This document shows, piece by piece, positions 52,025 through 60,294 of a DNA stretch of 64,000 nt (positions within the stretch are counted from its first letter, which is position 1; every line of letters begins with the position of its first letter). A program made the position numbers and the translations under genes. The DNA comes from MGBC163016 sp964518575. Its GTDB lineage: Bacteria > Actinomycetota > Coriobacteriia > Coriobacteriales > Eggerthellaceae. The stretch spans positions 1 to 64,000 of the forward strand of contig CAZFGW010000003.1 in the NCBI GenBank assembly GCA_964518575.1, written 5' to 3'. A model generated the notes under the pieces. That model worked only from the letters and a program-made list of their open reading frames with translations, was not told the DNA's origin and did not search any database.

Positions 52025-54390
52025 CAGGCACCCGCTCCTTCCGCATCCAGCGCATTCGGTGCGCATATCTGCTTCTTCTCACGATAATCGGGCATTGGTC
52101 GTAACAACTGGAAGATCATGAGACCGAGCGCGACGATGGCAACGACACTCCACACATTGAAGGCAACTTCGCCTGTTACCAGACCGCCGAGCTGGTAGAT
52201 GATGAGCGACACGACCCACGCAAAACCGCACATATAACCGATCGCAGCCATCGTCCACTTTGCTGATGCCATCTGATTCCTGATAGCACCCATCGCGGCG
52301 AAACACGGCGCGCAGAGCAGATTGAATGCGCAAAATGCCATGATCGCAACGCTTGCTCCACCCATCATGTTAGCGAAAGCGAGCCAAAGTCCGGGATCGG
52401 CTTCGCCCACTTCGCCAAGACTCGTGATGATACCAACGGTTGCAACAATGTTTTCCTTCGCCACGAGACCCGTGATCGACGTGACCGTACCTTCCCAATT
52501 TCCAAATCCGAGCGGCACGAAGATCCATGCAAGCGCGTTCCCGAGGCCAGCCATGAGACTGTACTGAATGTAGTCTTCAACCTCGGGATCGAGAAGCCCG
52601 AACTGCCCTTCATAGACGCCGAAATTGAGCAAGAACCAAATAATCATCGAGCTTAAGAAAATGATCGTTCCCGCTTTGACCAGATAGGCACGCACCCGCT
52701 CCCATGTTGAGAGCAGAATGTTCTTTACGGTGGGCAGGTGGTATTGTGGGAGCTCCATGATGAACGGCGCAGCTTCACCAGCGAAGGTCTTGAGCTTCTT
52801 GAGCATGATGCAGCTCACGATGATGGCGGCAAGACCAAGGAAGTAGAACAGCGGCGCCACCCACCACGTCTGTTCATAGAAGCCGCCGGCGAGCGCACCG
52901 AACACAAGCGCGATGATCGGCAGTTTCGCACCGCACGGGATCATCGTTGTTGTCATGACGGTCATGCGACGGTCTTTCTCGTTCTCGATCGTTTTCGTTG
53001 CCATGACCGCAGGTACGCCGCATCCCGACGCAATGAGCATGGGAATGAACGATTTGCCCGAAAGTCCGAACTTCCTGAAGATGCGATCCATGATGAACGC
53101 AACGCGCGCCATATAGCCGCACCCCTCCAGAAAGCCGAGCAATAAGAACAGCACGATCAGCTGCGGAACGAAACCGAGTACCGCGCCGACGCCTCCGAGA
53201 ATGCCATCGATGAGGAGGCTTTGCACCCAAGGAGCGCATCCGATCTGCTCAAGCCACGCACTCATAACAACGGGAATACCCGGATGCCAGATGCCATAGT
53301 CGGCCGGGTTAGGCTCAGCTTCTTCAAGGCTTGCAAGGAAGGTCTCGCTTGCACCAGCATCCGTTGCAGCTGCAACCTCATCTTCCCATGCGATAACTGC
53401 ACCTTCATAGACATCAACATTGGTATAGAGCCAACCGTCACCGAACAACCCATCATTCGCCCAGTCGATCGCGATCGTTCCCACCGTGGACACGCTTAGG
53501 TAATACACGAGCGTCATGATCACCATGAAGATCGGAATACCCAGTACACGATTGGTGACGATGCGGTCGATCTTTTCTGTTATCGAGGCTTTCTGGGGAG
53601 CACGCGTCATCACACGGTCACACGCCTCAGTGATCCATTCGTATCGCGCGTTGATGATGATCGACTCAGCTTCATCACCCTCAGCTGTTTCGAGCGCTGT
53701 TCGAATCTCATCGACCATATGAGCCCGTTCATCATCAAGCGAAAGGTCACCAAGCGCAGCTTCTTCGCCTTCGAGCGCCTTGATTGCATACCAACGCACA
53801 AAGGGCTTGTTGACCTTGCCCTCGATGATGCTCTCAACATGAGAGAGCTCTGTTTCTATCTGAGGGGCGAATCTCATGTTCTGGGTCGCAGCAGATGCCC
53901 CGCTAGCACGCTTCGCCGCTTCCATCAGTTCGCGAACTCCTCGCCCTTTGAGCGCCGAGATGCCAATGACGGGACAGCCGAGCTGGGCGGAAAGCTCCTC
54001 CTCATCAATCTTGGCTCCGCTTTTCTCAACGACGTCCATCATATTGAGCGCAAGTACCATCGGTATGTGCATGTCCATAAGCTGCGTTGTCAGATAGAGA
54101 TTTCGCTCCAGATTACTGGCATCGACGATATTGATCACCACATCGGGATTTCCGCTGAGCAAATACTCCCGCGTCACAAGCTCTTCGGGTGTGTAGGGCG
54201 AAAGCGAGTACACACCAGGAAGATCGATGATCGTGGTCGATGTATCTGAAGTGTACGTGCCCTCTTTTTTCTCGACGGTGACTCCCGGCCAATTCCCGGT
54301 ATATTGATTCGTCCCCGTAAGATCGTTGAAAAGTGTTGTTTTACCGCAATTCGGATTCCCGATAAGCGCAACATTCATTTCCGCCTGCAT
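52024..54390 (-). CDS. feoB: Ferrous iron transport protein B
   Basis: A 788-aa protein: an N-terminal G domain (G1 GNPNCGKT at 11-18, then GNWPGVTVEKK and DLPGVYSLSP), a helical linker, and a membrane part with paired gate motifs. One Cys-containing gate is in ASGCGVPAVMATKTI. It imports Fe2+ across the cytoplasmic membrane. The start at 54390 has AGGTGAT upstream; longer forms are less likely. A terminator separates it from feoA, and it has its own operator-like site, so it is probably a distinct transcription unit. Confidence 0.95.
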   Translation of the reverse strand: MQAEMNVALIGNPNCGKTTLFNDLTGTNQYTGNWPGVTVEKKEGTYTSDTSTTIIDLPGVYSLSPYTPEELVTREYLLSGNPDVVINIVDASNLERNLYLTTQLMDMHIPMVLALNMMDVVEKSGAKIDEEELSAQLGCPVIGISALKGRGVRELMEAAKRASGASAATQNMRFAPQIETELSHVESIIEGKVNKPFVRWYAIKALEGEEAALGDLSLDDERAHMVDEIRTALETAEGDEAESIIINARYEWITEACDRVMTRAPQKASITEKIDRIVTNRVLGIPIFMVIMTLVYYLSVSTVGTIAIDWANDGLFGDGWLYTNVDVYEGAVIAWEDEVAAATDAGASETFLASLEEAEPNPADYGIWHPGIPVVMSAWLEQIGCAPWVQSLLIDGILGGVGAVLGFVPQLIVLFLLLGFLEGCGYMARVAFIMDRIFRKFGLSGKSFIPMLIASGCGVPAVMATKTIENEKDRRMTVMTTTMIPCGAKLPIIALVFGALAGGFYEQTWWVAPLFYFLGLAAIIVSCIMLKKLKTFAGEAAPFIMELPQYHLPTVKNILLSTWERVRAYLVKAGTIIFLSSMIIWFLLNFGVYEGQFGLLDPEVEDYIQYSLMAGLGNALAWIFVPLGFGNWEGTVTSITGLVAKENIVATVGIITSLGEVGEADPGLWLAFANMMGGASVAIMAFCAFNLLCAPCFAAMGAIRNQMASAKWTMAAIGYMCGFAWVVSLIIYQLGGLVTGEVAFNVWSVVAIVALGLMIFQLLRPMPDYREKKQICAPNALDAEGAGA

Positions 54391-54464
54391 ATCACCTGAT
54401 TCCTTTCTTCGCATACGCGCGCTTCCCAAGCGCCCTCGTTTATAGCTTCGTATCGCATCCTGTA

Positions 54465-54482
54465 AGTTAGAACTGGTTAACT
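54465..54482. promoter_or_regulatory. Operator-like site upstream of feoB
   Basis: AGTTAG-AACTGG-TTAACT, an 18-bp site whose outer hexamers are identical to the site in front of the first feoA. It lies 75 bp before the feoB start. A TATAAA about 20 bp downstream on the minus strand may be the -10. Confidence 0.55.
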
Positions 54483-54490
54483 CATAGTGC

Positions 54491-54513
54491 AAAAGAAAAC
54501 GCCTCCCAGGCGT
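54491..54513 (-). terminator. Rho-independent terminator between feoA and feoB
   Basis: On the minus strand ACGCCT-GGG-AGGCGT is followed by TTTCTTTT. It lies 10 bp past the stop of the second feoA. Confidence 0.75.
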
Positions 54514-54522
54514 ACATCCCCC

Positions 54523-54756
54523 TTAAGCGACGAGTACGGTTTCCGCTTCGTCTTTACGAAGGGAGAGCTCGAAGCCGCGGATAGTGATCTCGATAGGATC
54601 GCCCAAAGGCGCAACTTTACGAATGCTCACCTCGGTGCCCCGGGTCAGCCCCATGTCCATGATGCGCCGCTTGAGCGCGCCTTCGCCCGTGATCTTTTTG
54701 ACAAGGACGCTGTCGCCAACCTTGCAATCCCTAAGCGTCTTGTTCGCATTAATCAT
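54523..54756 (-). CDS. feoA: Ferrous iron transport protein A (second copy)
   Basis: A 77-aa SH3-like FeoA protein with KVGDSVLVKKI, RIMDMGLTRGTEVSI and DPIEITIRGFELSLRK. FeoA supports FeoB activity. AGGAGG precedes the ATG. It follows another feoA by 24 bp; two FeoA paralogs in a row suggests they act together or with different partners. Confidence 0.93.
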   Translation of the reverse strand: MINANKTLRDCKVGDSVLVKKITGEGALKRRIMDMGLTRGTEVSIRKVAPLGDPIEITIRGFELSLRKDEAETVLVA

Positions 54757-54780
54757 GAATCCTCCTTGTATCCTGCATGC

Positions 54781-55038
54781 CTATGCCGAGCAAAGCGGCA
54801 TATCGCACACCATGATCTTCGACGCAACCTGTTTGTCCAGAGCGACACGCGCTCCTTTGACACATGCAATGGTGTTGCCCGCATTCTGGCAAACCATCTC
54901 AAGTTCAGCGCCCGACACGAACCCGAGATTCTCAAGATGTCGATGAATATCGGCATTGCCCCGAACCTTGAGGACGCGCGCACGTTCACCCTGCTTGAGA
55001 TACGTGAGCGGCACTTGCAAAGAAACACCTTCTCGCAT
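54781..55038 (-). CDS. feoA: Ferrous iron transport protein A (first copy)
   Basis: An 85-aa FeoA-type SH3 protein (YLKQGERARVLKVRG, LENLGFVSGAELEMV, VALDKQVASKIMV). It is clearly diverged from the second copy and lacks some of its Arg and Gly positions. GAGGTGATGAA precedes the ATG. It is first in the feoA-feoA unit behind a promoter whose start region is covered by an AGTTAG-N6-TTAACT site. Confidence 0.92.
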   Translation of the reverse strand: MREGVSLQVPLTYLKQGERARVLKVRGNADIHRHLENLGFVSGAELEMVCQNAGNTIACVKGARVALDKQVASKIMVCDMPLCSA

Positions 55039-55054
55039 TTCATCACCTCGCTGT

Positions 55055-55072
55055 AGTTAGATAAAGTTAACT
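55055..55072. promoter_or_regulatory. Operator-like site at the feoA promoter
   Basis: AGTTAG-ATAAAG-TTAACT, with the same outer hexamers as the site before feoB. It begins 9 bp downstream of the -10 on the minus strand, so it covers the likely transcription start, a classic position for a repressor. Confidence 0.6.
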
Positions 55073-55081
55073 TATTGGGTG

Positions 55082-55110
55082 ATAATACCACTGATGTGAA
55101 GAATTTGTAA
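55082..55110 (-). promoter_or_regulatory. Predicted feoA promoter
   Basis: On the minus strand TTACAA (55110-55105) is separated by 17 bp from TATTAT (55087-55082, 5/6 match). The -35 match is weak (3/6). Confidence 0.5.
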
Positions 55111-55123
55111 GCCATTTCTAACT
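55106..55123. promoter_or_regulatory. Possible third, degenerate operator upstream of the feoA promoter
   Basis: Read on the minus strand: AGTTAG-AAATGG-CTTACA. The first hexamer is perfect, the second is only partly conserved. It overlaps the -35 region. Confidence 0.35.
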
Positions 55124-55202
55124 TTTTTGATCTAAGATTTTCGCGAAACTTATGAACTCATGCGTAAAAGCCTGCATGCGAACCAAACTAAGCCAGAGCA
55201 AG

Positions 55203-55234
55203 AAAAAGGGACCCGGCTCAAAACCGCGTCCCTT
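55203..55234 (-). terminator. Rho-independent terminator after the DUF4430 gene
   Basis: On the minus strand AAGGGACG...GTCCCTT arms with an internal CGG/CCG pair enclose a short loop, followed by five T residues. It lies 67 bp past the stop at 55301. Confidence 0.78.
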
Positions 55235-55300
55235 CGATTCTTGAAGTCCGCACACCCAATCTGGGTCACAGACGATCCGCGAAGATTGTTGCGCTCAATC

Positions 55301-55774
55301 CTAGAACGTGACGTACGAGATATTGATAGCGTCCCCATCATTCAAGAATGCACTGTCAATGGACTCCATGACCTCATTGCCATTGATGGTATAGACCCAA
55401 CCGCTGTTGCCCTCGGCAGCAATCCCATTGATGGACGTGATGTATTTTCCGTATTCGCCATCTTGGATATCAGCGGTGACCTGCGCTTTGACAATGGCGT
55501 CGTATACCGTTGAGCCCTCGGGCATCAACAGATCGACATTGTAGAGCGTGACACCTTCGTTGTTAGCGTCCTCAACAACGAGCGTGATCGGAAGCTCTTT
55601 TGGCGCACTCACCTCTGCTGCGCTCGAGCTTGAAGCCGCTGCCGACGACGATGCAGCGCTTTGATTTGATGAGCAGCCGTACAATACCGACGTGAGCGCA
55701 AGTGCTGCGCAGCACATAAGCGCCACCATCGTTTTGACGAAACTCGTATTCGTCCGTGCGTCCATCTTCTTCAT
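55301..55774 (-). CDS. DUF4430 lipoprotein
   Basis: A 157-aa lipoprotein (lipobox VLYGC, Cys34) with an Ala/Ser-only linker (about 36-55) and a DUF4430 domain (about 62-157; GVTLYNVDLLMPEGSTVYDAI and NSGWVYTINGNEVMESID). DUF4430 is related to the C-terminal domain of transcobalamin. It lies 21 bp after a cobalamin adenosyltransferase gene, so a role in surface binding or uptake of corrinoids is a reasonable guess, not shown by sequence. A terminator follows. Confidence 0.85.
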   Translation of the reverse strand: MKKMDARTNTSFVKTMVALMCCAALALTSVLYGCSSNQSAASSSAAASSSSAAEVSAPKELPITLVVEDANNEGVTLYNVDLLMPEGSTVYDAIVKAQVTADIQDGEYGKYITSINGIAAEGNSGWVYTINGNEVMESIDSAFLNDGDAINISYVTF

Positions 55775-55795
55775 AGGGAGATTCCTTTCTGTTGA

Positions 55796-56296
55796 TTATC
55801 TCTGAGGATGCTTCTGGTCTTCGAAGCACGCGACCGCATAGCAAAAATCAGAGATCCGATTCATGAAGCTTAGCAGAACGGACGAGACCCCTTCGGGTAA
55901 AAGGGCATCAACGCGCCGCTCGCATCTACGGGCGACCGTGCGCGCAACATGCATTGCGGCTGATGCCGTGGTATTGCCCGGCAGCCGGAAGGAGAACGTT
56001 TCGGGCACATATTCATCCACGCGCCCTTCAAGCCATGCAAGATCATCGGATGTGATGAGCGGGCTGCTCTCCAATGTGGCTACTTCCTCCATCGCTCTTA
56101 CGAGCAGCTTTTCCAGAAAGAGAATGTCATCGTTGAGCTGCGGATTCGAGACATACGATCGCGCAAGACCGAGGCTTGCCTGAAGCTCATCCATCGTACC
56201 GAGCGCCTCAATGCGCGCACTCGTCTTCGACACCCGTTGCCCCGAATACAGTGAAGTTGTGCCGCCGTCCCCTGCACCTGTCGTGATTGCGTTCAT
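55796..56296 (-). CDS. PduO-type ATP:cob(I)alamin adenosyltransferase
   Basis: A 166-aa protein with TGAGDGGTTSLYSGQRVSK at the N terminus, which binds ATP, and the conserved FRLPGNTTASAAMHVARTVARRCER helix. It makes adenosylcobalamin from cob(I)alamin and ATP. The length matches the single-domain PduO family. AAAGGAG precedes the ATG. It is first in a two-gene unit with the DUF4430 lipoprotein. No cobalamin-dependent enzyme is in the window. Confidence 0.93.
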   Translation of the reverse strand: MNAITTGAGDGGTTSLYSGQRVSKTSARIEALGTMDELQASLGLARSYVSNPQLNDDILFLEKLLVRAMEEVATLESSPLITSDDLAWLEGRVDEYVPETFSFRLPGNTTASAAMHVARTVARRCERRVDALLPEGVSSVLLSFMNRISDFCYAVACFEDQKHPQR

Positions 56297-56523
56297 AGGT
56301 CTCCTTTGATCCGAAGCCTTGCGGCACTGTTGTTGCCGCCCTGCCTGTCATCTGCCGTCGTTCGCCGTGCGAACGCTCTTGTGATATCGCCCTATTCTAG
56401 GCGCGCGCGATGCATTCACGAAAAGCACACGTATCCTGATATCAAAATGTTTCGAACTCCCCCACACCCGGCACATTCGCTACAATGAAGAAAACGCACG
56501 TTCACCGGTGAAGGGGAAGCATT

Positions 56524-58116
56524 TTGAAGAAAGCGTTTCTGCTGATTCTTGGAATCGTAGCAATATGCTTCCTTATCGCGAATGCCGACTATCTGGCCGA
56601 CTTCCTGAACACGATGATGACCGGCGCGTTGATTCCGATGGCCCTCTCGATCATCATCATGCTCGCGCGCCATCTCGTACAAGCCGCGTCCTATGATGCC
56701 GCCTTCGAAGCCGTCGGTCATCGCACGGGCTTCTGGCATAACGTCGTACTCATTTTCTCCCTCGTTTTCATCAACACGTTCTGCCTATTCAGCGGCGCGA
56801 CCGGCGTTGCATTCATCATCGACGATGCCCATCGCGAAGGGTGCGATCCCGGACAGGCAACGGGCGGCGCCATTCTCTCGCAAATCGGATACTTCGCAGC
56901 GGTGTTCGTGATCTCTGTGATCGGGTTCATGACCATGTGGATCTCAGGACGCATGAACACGGTGTTTTTGATCGGCGGTCTTCTTTTGGCGGGCGTTCTG
57001 GTCATCCTCTCGAGCCTGTTTTTCATCGGGCATTTCCGTCCCCGCTTCCTCTACCGCGTTTTCATGGTTCTCGAGAAGATCATCAACAAAGTCATCGGTA
57101 TCTTCAAGCGCACACTCAAGCCCGCATGGGGGCGCACGATGGCGCATTCGTTCGTTTCTACCTCGAACCTGCTCGCGAAAAATCCCAAGGGCAGTTTCAT
57201 CACCGTGACCTACGCGTCCTTCTCCGCCATCTTGAACATGGCATGCCTCGTGGCGATCGGATATGCCTTCGGGTTCGAGAATGTCGAAGCGCTCGTCGCC
57301 GCGTTCGCCGTGGGTGCCATCTCGGTCATCTTAAGCCCCACACCACAGGGTGTCGGTGTCGTCGAGGCTATGATCACCGCCATCCTCACCGCTTATGGAT
57401 GCAGTGTTGCCACCGCGGCTGCCATCGCGCTCGTGTACCGCGGCGTGATGTTCTGGATTCCCTTCTGCATCGGCGCGGTCATGCTCTCGCAGGCTGGTTT
57501 CTTCAAGTCGAAAAAATCGCCGACGGTGCTGCAAAAGCACAAGGACATCGCGTGGATTTCCGGCACGCTGGTGTTTTTGGTGGGAGCGGTGAATATCGGG
57601 TATGTGTTCTTCCCGCAGGTATTCACGCCCTACACGATGTTGACGTCGTGGATCGATATGAGCTCCCTCATGGTGGGTATCCCGCTTGTGATCAGCTCGG
57701 TCTTTCTCATCATCTGTGCGGTCGGTCTTATCATGCGCTTCCGTACCGCATGGGCGCTCTGCGTCGGCGCGCTTGCGCTCATCGGAGGATGCGAATTCCT
57801 TTTTCAGGGAACTTGGCAGGTTGGCGTTGCAAGCATCATTTTGGTCGTGTGGCTGTTTTGGAAACGCGCGGCATTCGATCGACCGTTCTCTGCAGAAGCG
57901 GTGAAAAAGGATGTTGCCACATGGAAAGAACGGCGTGTACAGAAGAGCCAAAAGCGCAATGAGGAATACGAGTTGCGTCATGGCGGATCGGCGAAAAGGG
58001 CGCACAGCTCGCATGTGTCTTTAGAGGACGGGAGCGATAAGCCCGATATTTCAGGCTGGGAAAAGCAGATCGAGAACGGGAAGAATATCGGCAAAGAAGC
58101 TCTCGACCGCAAATAA
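56524..58116 (+). CDS. UPF0104 / lysylphosphatidylglycerol-synthase-TM-like membrane protein
   Basis: A 530-aa integral membrane protein with the LPG_synthase_TM fold. It has ALSIIIMLARHLVQAASYDAAF and SVILSPTPQGVGVVEAMITAILTAYG, the latter being the conserved core of UPF0104/flippase domains. The C-terminal 85 residues are charged and cytoplasmic. The lysyl-transferase domain of MprF is absent, so a lipid-flipping or related role is more likely than aminoacylation. The start codon is TTG with GGGGAAG upstream. Confidence 0.85.
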   Translation: MKKAFLLILGIVAICFLIANADYLADFLNTMMTGALIPMALSIIIMLARHLVQAASYDAAFEAVGHRTGFWHNVVLIFSLVFINTFCLFSGATGVAFIIDDAHREGCDPGQATGGAILSQIGYFAAVFVISVIGFMTMWISGRMNTVFLIGGLLLAGVLVILSSLFFIGHFRPRFLYRVFMVLEKIINKVIGIFKRTLKPAWGRTMAHSFVSTSNLLAKNPKGSFITVTYASFSAILNMACLVAIGYAFGFENVEALVAAFAVGAISVILSPTPQGVGVVEAMITAILTAYGCSVATAAAIALVYRGVMFWIPFCIGAVMLSQAGFFKSKKSPTVLQKHKDIAWISGTLVFLVGAVNIGYVFFPQVFTPYTMLTSWIDMSSLMVGIPLVISSVFLIICAVGLIMRFRTAWALCVGALALIGGCEFLFQGTWQVGVASIILVVWLFWKRAAFDRPFSAEAVKKDVATWKERRVQKSQKRNEEYELRHGGSAKRAHSSHVSLEDGSDKPDISGWEKQIENGKNIGKEALDRK

Positions 58117-58140
58117 ACCATTGATAACCAAGAGTGATCC

Positions 58141-58190
58141 ACCGGGAAAACGTTTGGGTATAGACGCGAACGCGAGATTCATCTCGCCCC
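58141..58190 (+). repeat. Dispersed intergenic palindromic repeat, copy 6 (short)
   Basis: A shortened unit with GGGTATAGACG followed by a degenerate left arm and GCGAGATTCATCTCGC. It lies in the convergent gap between the UPF0104 and NrfD genes. The rest of that 241-bp gap holds nothing recognisable except the terminator. Confidence 0.7.
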
Positions 58191-58317
58191 TAGGCGCAGC
58201 AACACAAATGACGCAACGTTATTGAGGATAAGCTGCTATCTCCACAACGATATACAGAGCGAAATATGACAGTGGAGTCAGATCTTTTTGCCTCATTCTT
58301 ACTTGGTGTAAAAGTCG

Positions 58318-58365
58318 TTCAAAAGGCGTAAAAGAGGCGTAGGAGTAACGGCGTCTTTTACGCCT
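58318..58365 (-). terminator. Rho-independent terminator of the molybdoenzyme operon
   Basis: AGGCGTAAAAGA and TCTTTTACGCCT (58324-58335 and 58354-58365) form 12-bp arms. The upstream arm on the minus strand includes the NrfD stop codon. TTTTG follows. Confidence 0.65.
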
Positions 58366-59560
58366 CCGATGCCTTTCCGATCTTATTCATGATCCACACA
58401 AGGATAAAGAAAGCGATGATGGCAAATCCAATAGGCAGAAAAGCAGCCAGCCATTCTCCCCCAGCAGGCAGGTAACTTGTTATCAATGCAAACGAAGTGT
58501 CCCAGTCAAGATATCTCCCTGTTGAAATGGCGTATGGTCCAGTTGTGAGATCGGTTCCTGAAAGTTGCAGATAGAGCGACGGCGCATTATATGAAGGATA
58601 AAGGAGCATCAAGCGATGTGCGAAGATGCCAACGACCGTGAGCACCGATGCGACTATGCCCGCCTTGCACAAGGCATGCGAATTGCCCTCCGATTTACAT
58701 TTACGTCCGTTTGCAAACAAAAGCACCATGGCTATCGCAGGAAGCAGCAGTTCACAGAGATAAAGCGGCATAACTCCGACAATTGCGGCAAGAACGCCAT
58801 CGGATACGGCACTTCCCTTCATTACGATAAGGACCAAATCCGCAAGCGTCAGTATCAGATGCACGGCAATGGCCCACGCACAGAAACGACCAATCCAAAA
58901 AACCGTTTTGTCATCTGCTTTTTTAATGCATGCAATCAAGAGCATGAGCGCAGATCCGCTGACAAACGCCACCACCAGAAAGTCAACCGGTATTATTGGC
59001 GACGCCCACCATGCATGCGCTGTTTGTGTAGCGAAGAGCAATCCTTCCACGACCTGCATAATGATGGCAAAAATGCCAGCTATTGCTGCCCATACCTTTA
59101 TGGATTCAGATCTCCGCGCGATCATGATGAGCTGAATTACCGAGGCAATAATGAAACAAGTTATGGCAACCATATCCCACGAAAGAGGAGAGGCAGGATT
59201 GAACCCGCTCATCATGAAAAGGATACTGCTGATGTTTCCGAGATCTGCCAAGATTGCGATACCAGCAGCGCCAACACAGGCAAGCGATATCGTGCATGCC
59301 ATACGCGCATAAGTCCGACGCTCACCATCGGAGATACCCATGTTGCCCCCGAACAAGTAAAGCGCGCTTCCTATAAGCTGGCATCCGGCTCCAAATCCCA
59401 CCATGAATGCGAACATTGCGATCATGATTCCCCACAGGAAGATGTTCGTCATACCTGAATTGGCTAAAAGACCGCCGCTCAGCTGGAGAACCCATCCGAC
59501 GAGTCCCAGCACAAAGAAAACGACTCCGATTATCCCGATGGTTCGTGTTGTTCTGCTCAT
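58358..59560 (-). CDS. NrfD/PsrC-type membrane anchor subunit
   Basis: A 400-aa protein with about ten hydrophobic segments. It fits the polysulfide-reductase NrfD family that binds menaquinol and passes electrons to an Fe-S subunit. Long loops are few and no heme-binding His pairs stand out. It overlaps the DmsB-like stop by 1 nt (TAATG). It is the last gene of a three-gene operon and would link the reductase to the quinone pool. Confidence 0.87.
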   Translation of the reverse strand: MSRTTRTIGIIGVVFFVLGLVGWVLQLSGGLLANSGMTNIFLWGIMIAMFAFMVGFGAGCQLIGSALYLFGGNMGISDGERRTYARMACTISLACVGAAGIAILADLGNISSILFMMSGFNPASPLSWDMVAITCFIIASVIQLIMIARRSESIKVWAAIAGIFAIIMQVVEGLLFATQTAHAWWASPIIPVDFLVVAFVSGSALMLLIACIKKADDKTVFWIGRFCAWAIAVHLILTLADLVLIVMKGSAVSDGVLAAIVGVMPLYLCELLLPAIAMVLLFANGRKCKSEGNSHALCKAGIVASVLTVVGIFAHRLMLLYPSYNAPSLYLQLSGTDLTTGPYAISTGRYLDWDTSFALITSYLPAGGEWLAAFLPIGFAIIAFFILVWIMNKIGKASEA

Positions 59561-60294
59561 TACGAGATCCCCTTTTCATCGGTAGAGCTTGCTCCTGATG
59601 CTCCCAAAACATTGACCTGGTCTTTTTCGCGCGCTGCTATGTAGAAGACATTGGGTTTTGTGCCGTATTCATCCCCCAACGTATACGTCTCTTTGTCGTT
59701 TAGGTACGTTCGAATGTCGGAGTTGGGATCATCCATGTCACCGAAGATGCGCGCATTTCCTGGGCATGCGCTACAGCAAGCAGGATTCATACCCTGAGAT
59801 ACCAACTGCGCACAAAACGTGCACTTCTCCATGACGCCTTCGGGGCGCCGGGGCGTATAAACAAGGTGTTCTCCATCGTGGTACTCTAATGGATAGCCGT
59901 ATTCGAATTCCTCGTTATCGCGCCCAACCATTTTGGCGGGCTTTCCCCAATTGAATTGGCGTACACCGTAAGGACACGCGCTTGCGCACATGCGACATCC
60001 AATACAGCGGTTATAGTCGATAAGCACGGTACCCGTTTCTTCATCGATATAAGACGCCTGTGTCGGACAAACATGAACGCAGGGCGCATCGGTGCAATGC
60101 TGACAGCTCAAAGGCACGAATTCCATACGCAACTGTTTGTTCACGTGTACAGCCACATCATATTCAGGCGTTCCGCTCGTAAAAACGCGATTCCACCAAA
60201 TGCCTTGCGGCTGCGCATTGAAGGATTTGCAGACCACAGCACAGGTTCGACATCCTATACAACGATTGAGATCGATAGCCATTGCGTATCTCAT
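59560..60294 (-). CDS. Four-cluster ferredoxin subunit, DmsB-like
   Basis: A 244-aa protein with four Cys-rich motifs for [4Fe-4S] clusters: CIGCRTCAVVC (12-22), CQHCTDAPCVHVC, CIGCRMCASAC, and a split CTFC ... CCSAC. It carries electrons between the NrfD anchor and the catalytic subunit. It lacks a Tat signal, so it should be exported as a complex with the catalytic subunit. It overlaps the catalytic gene by 4 bp (ATGA). Confidence 0.93.
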   Translation of the reverse strand: MRYAMAIDLNRCIGCRTCAVVCKSFNAQPQGIWWNRVFTSGTPEYDVAVHVNKQLRMEFVPLSCQHCTDAPCVHVCPTQASYIDEETGTVLIDYNRCIGCRMCASACPYGVRQFNWGKPAKMVGRDNEEFEYGYPLEYHDGEHLVYTPRRPEGVMEKCTFCAQLVSQGMNPACCSACPGNARIFGDMDDPNSDIRTYLNDKETYTLGDEYGTKPNVFYIAAREKDQVNVLGASGASSTDEKGIS

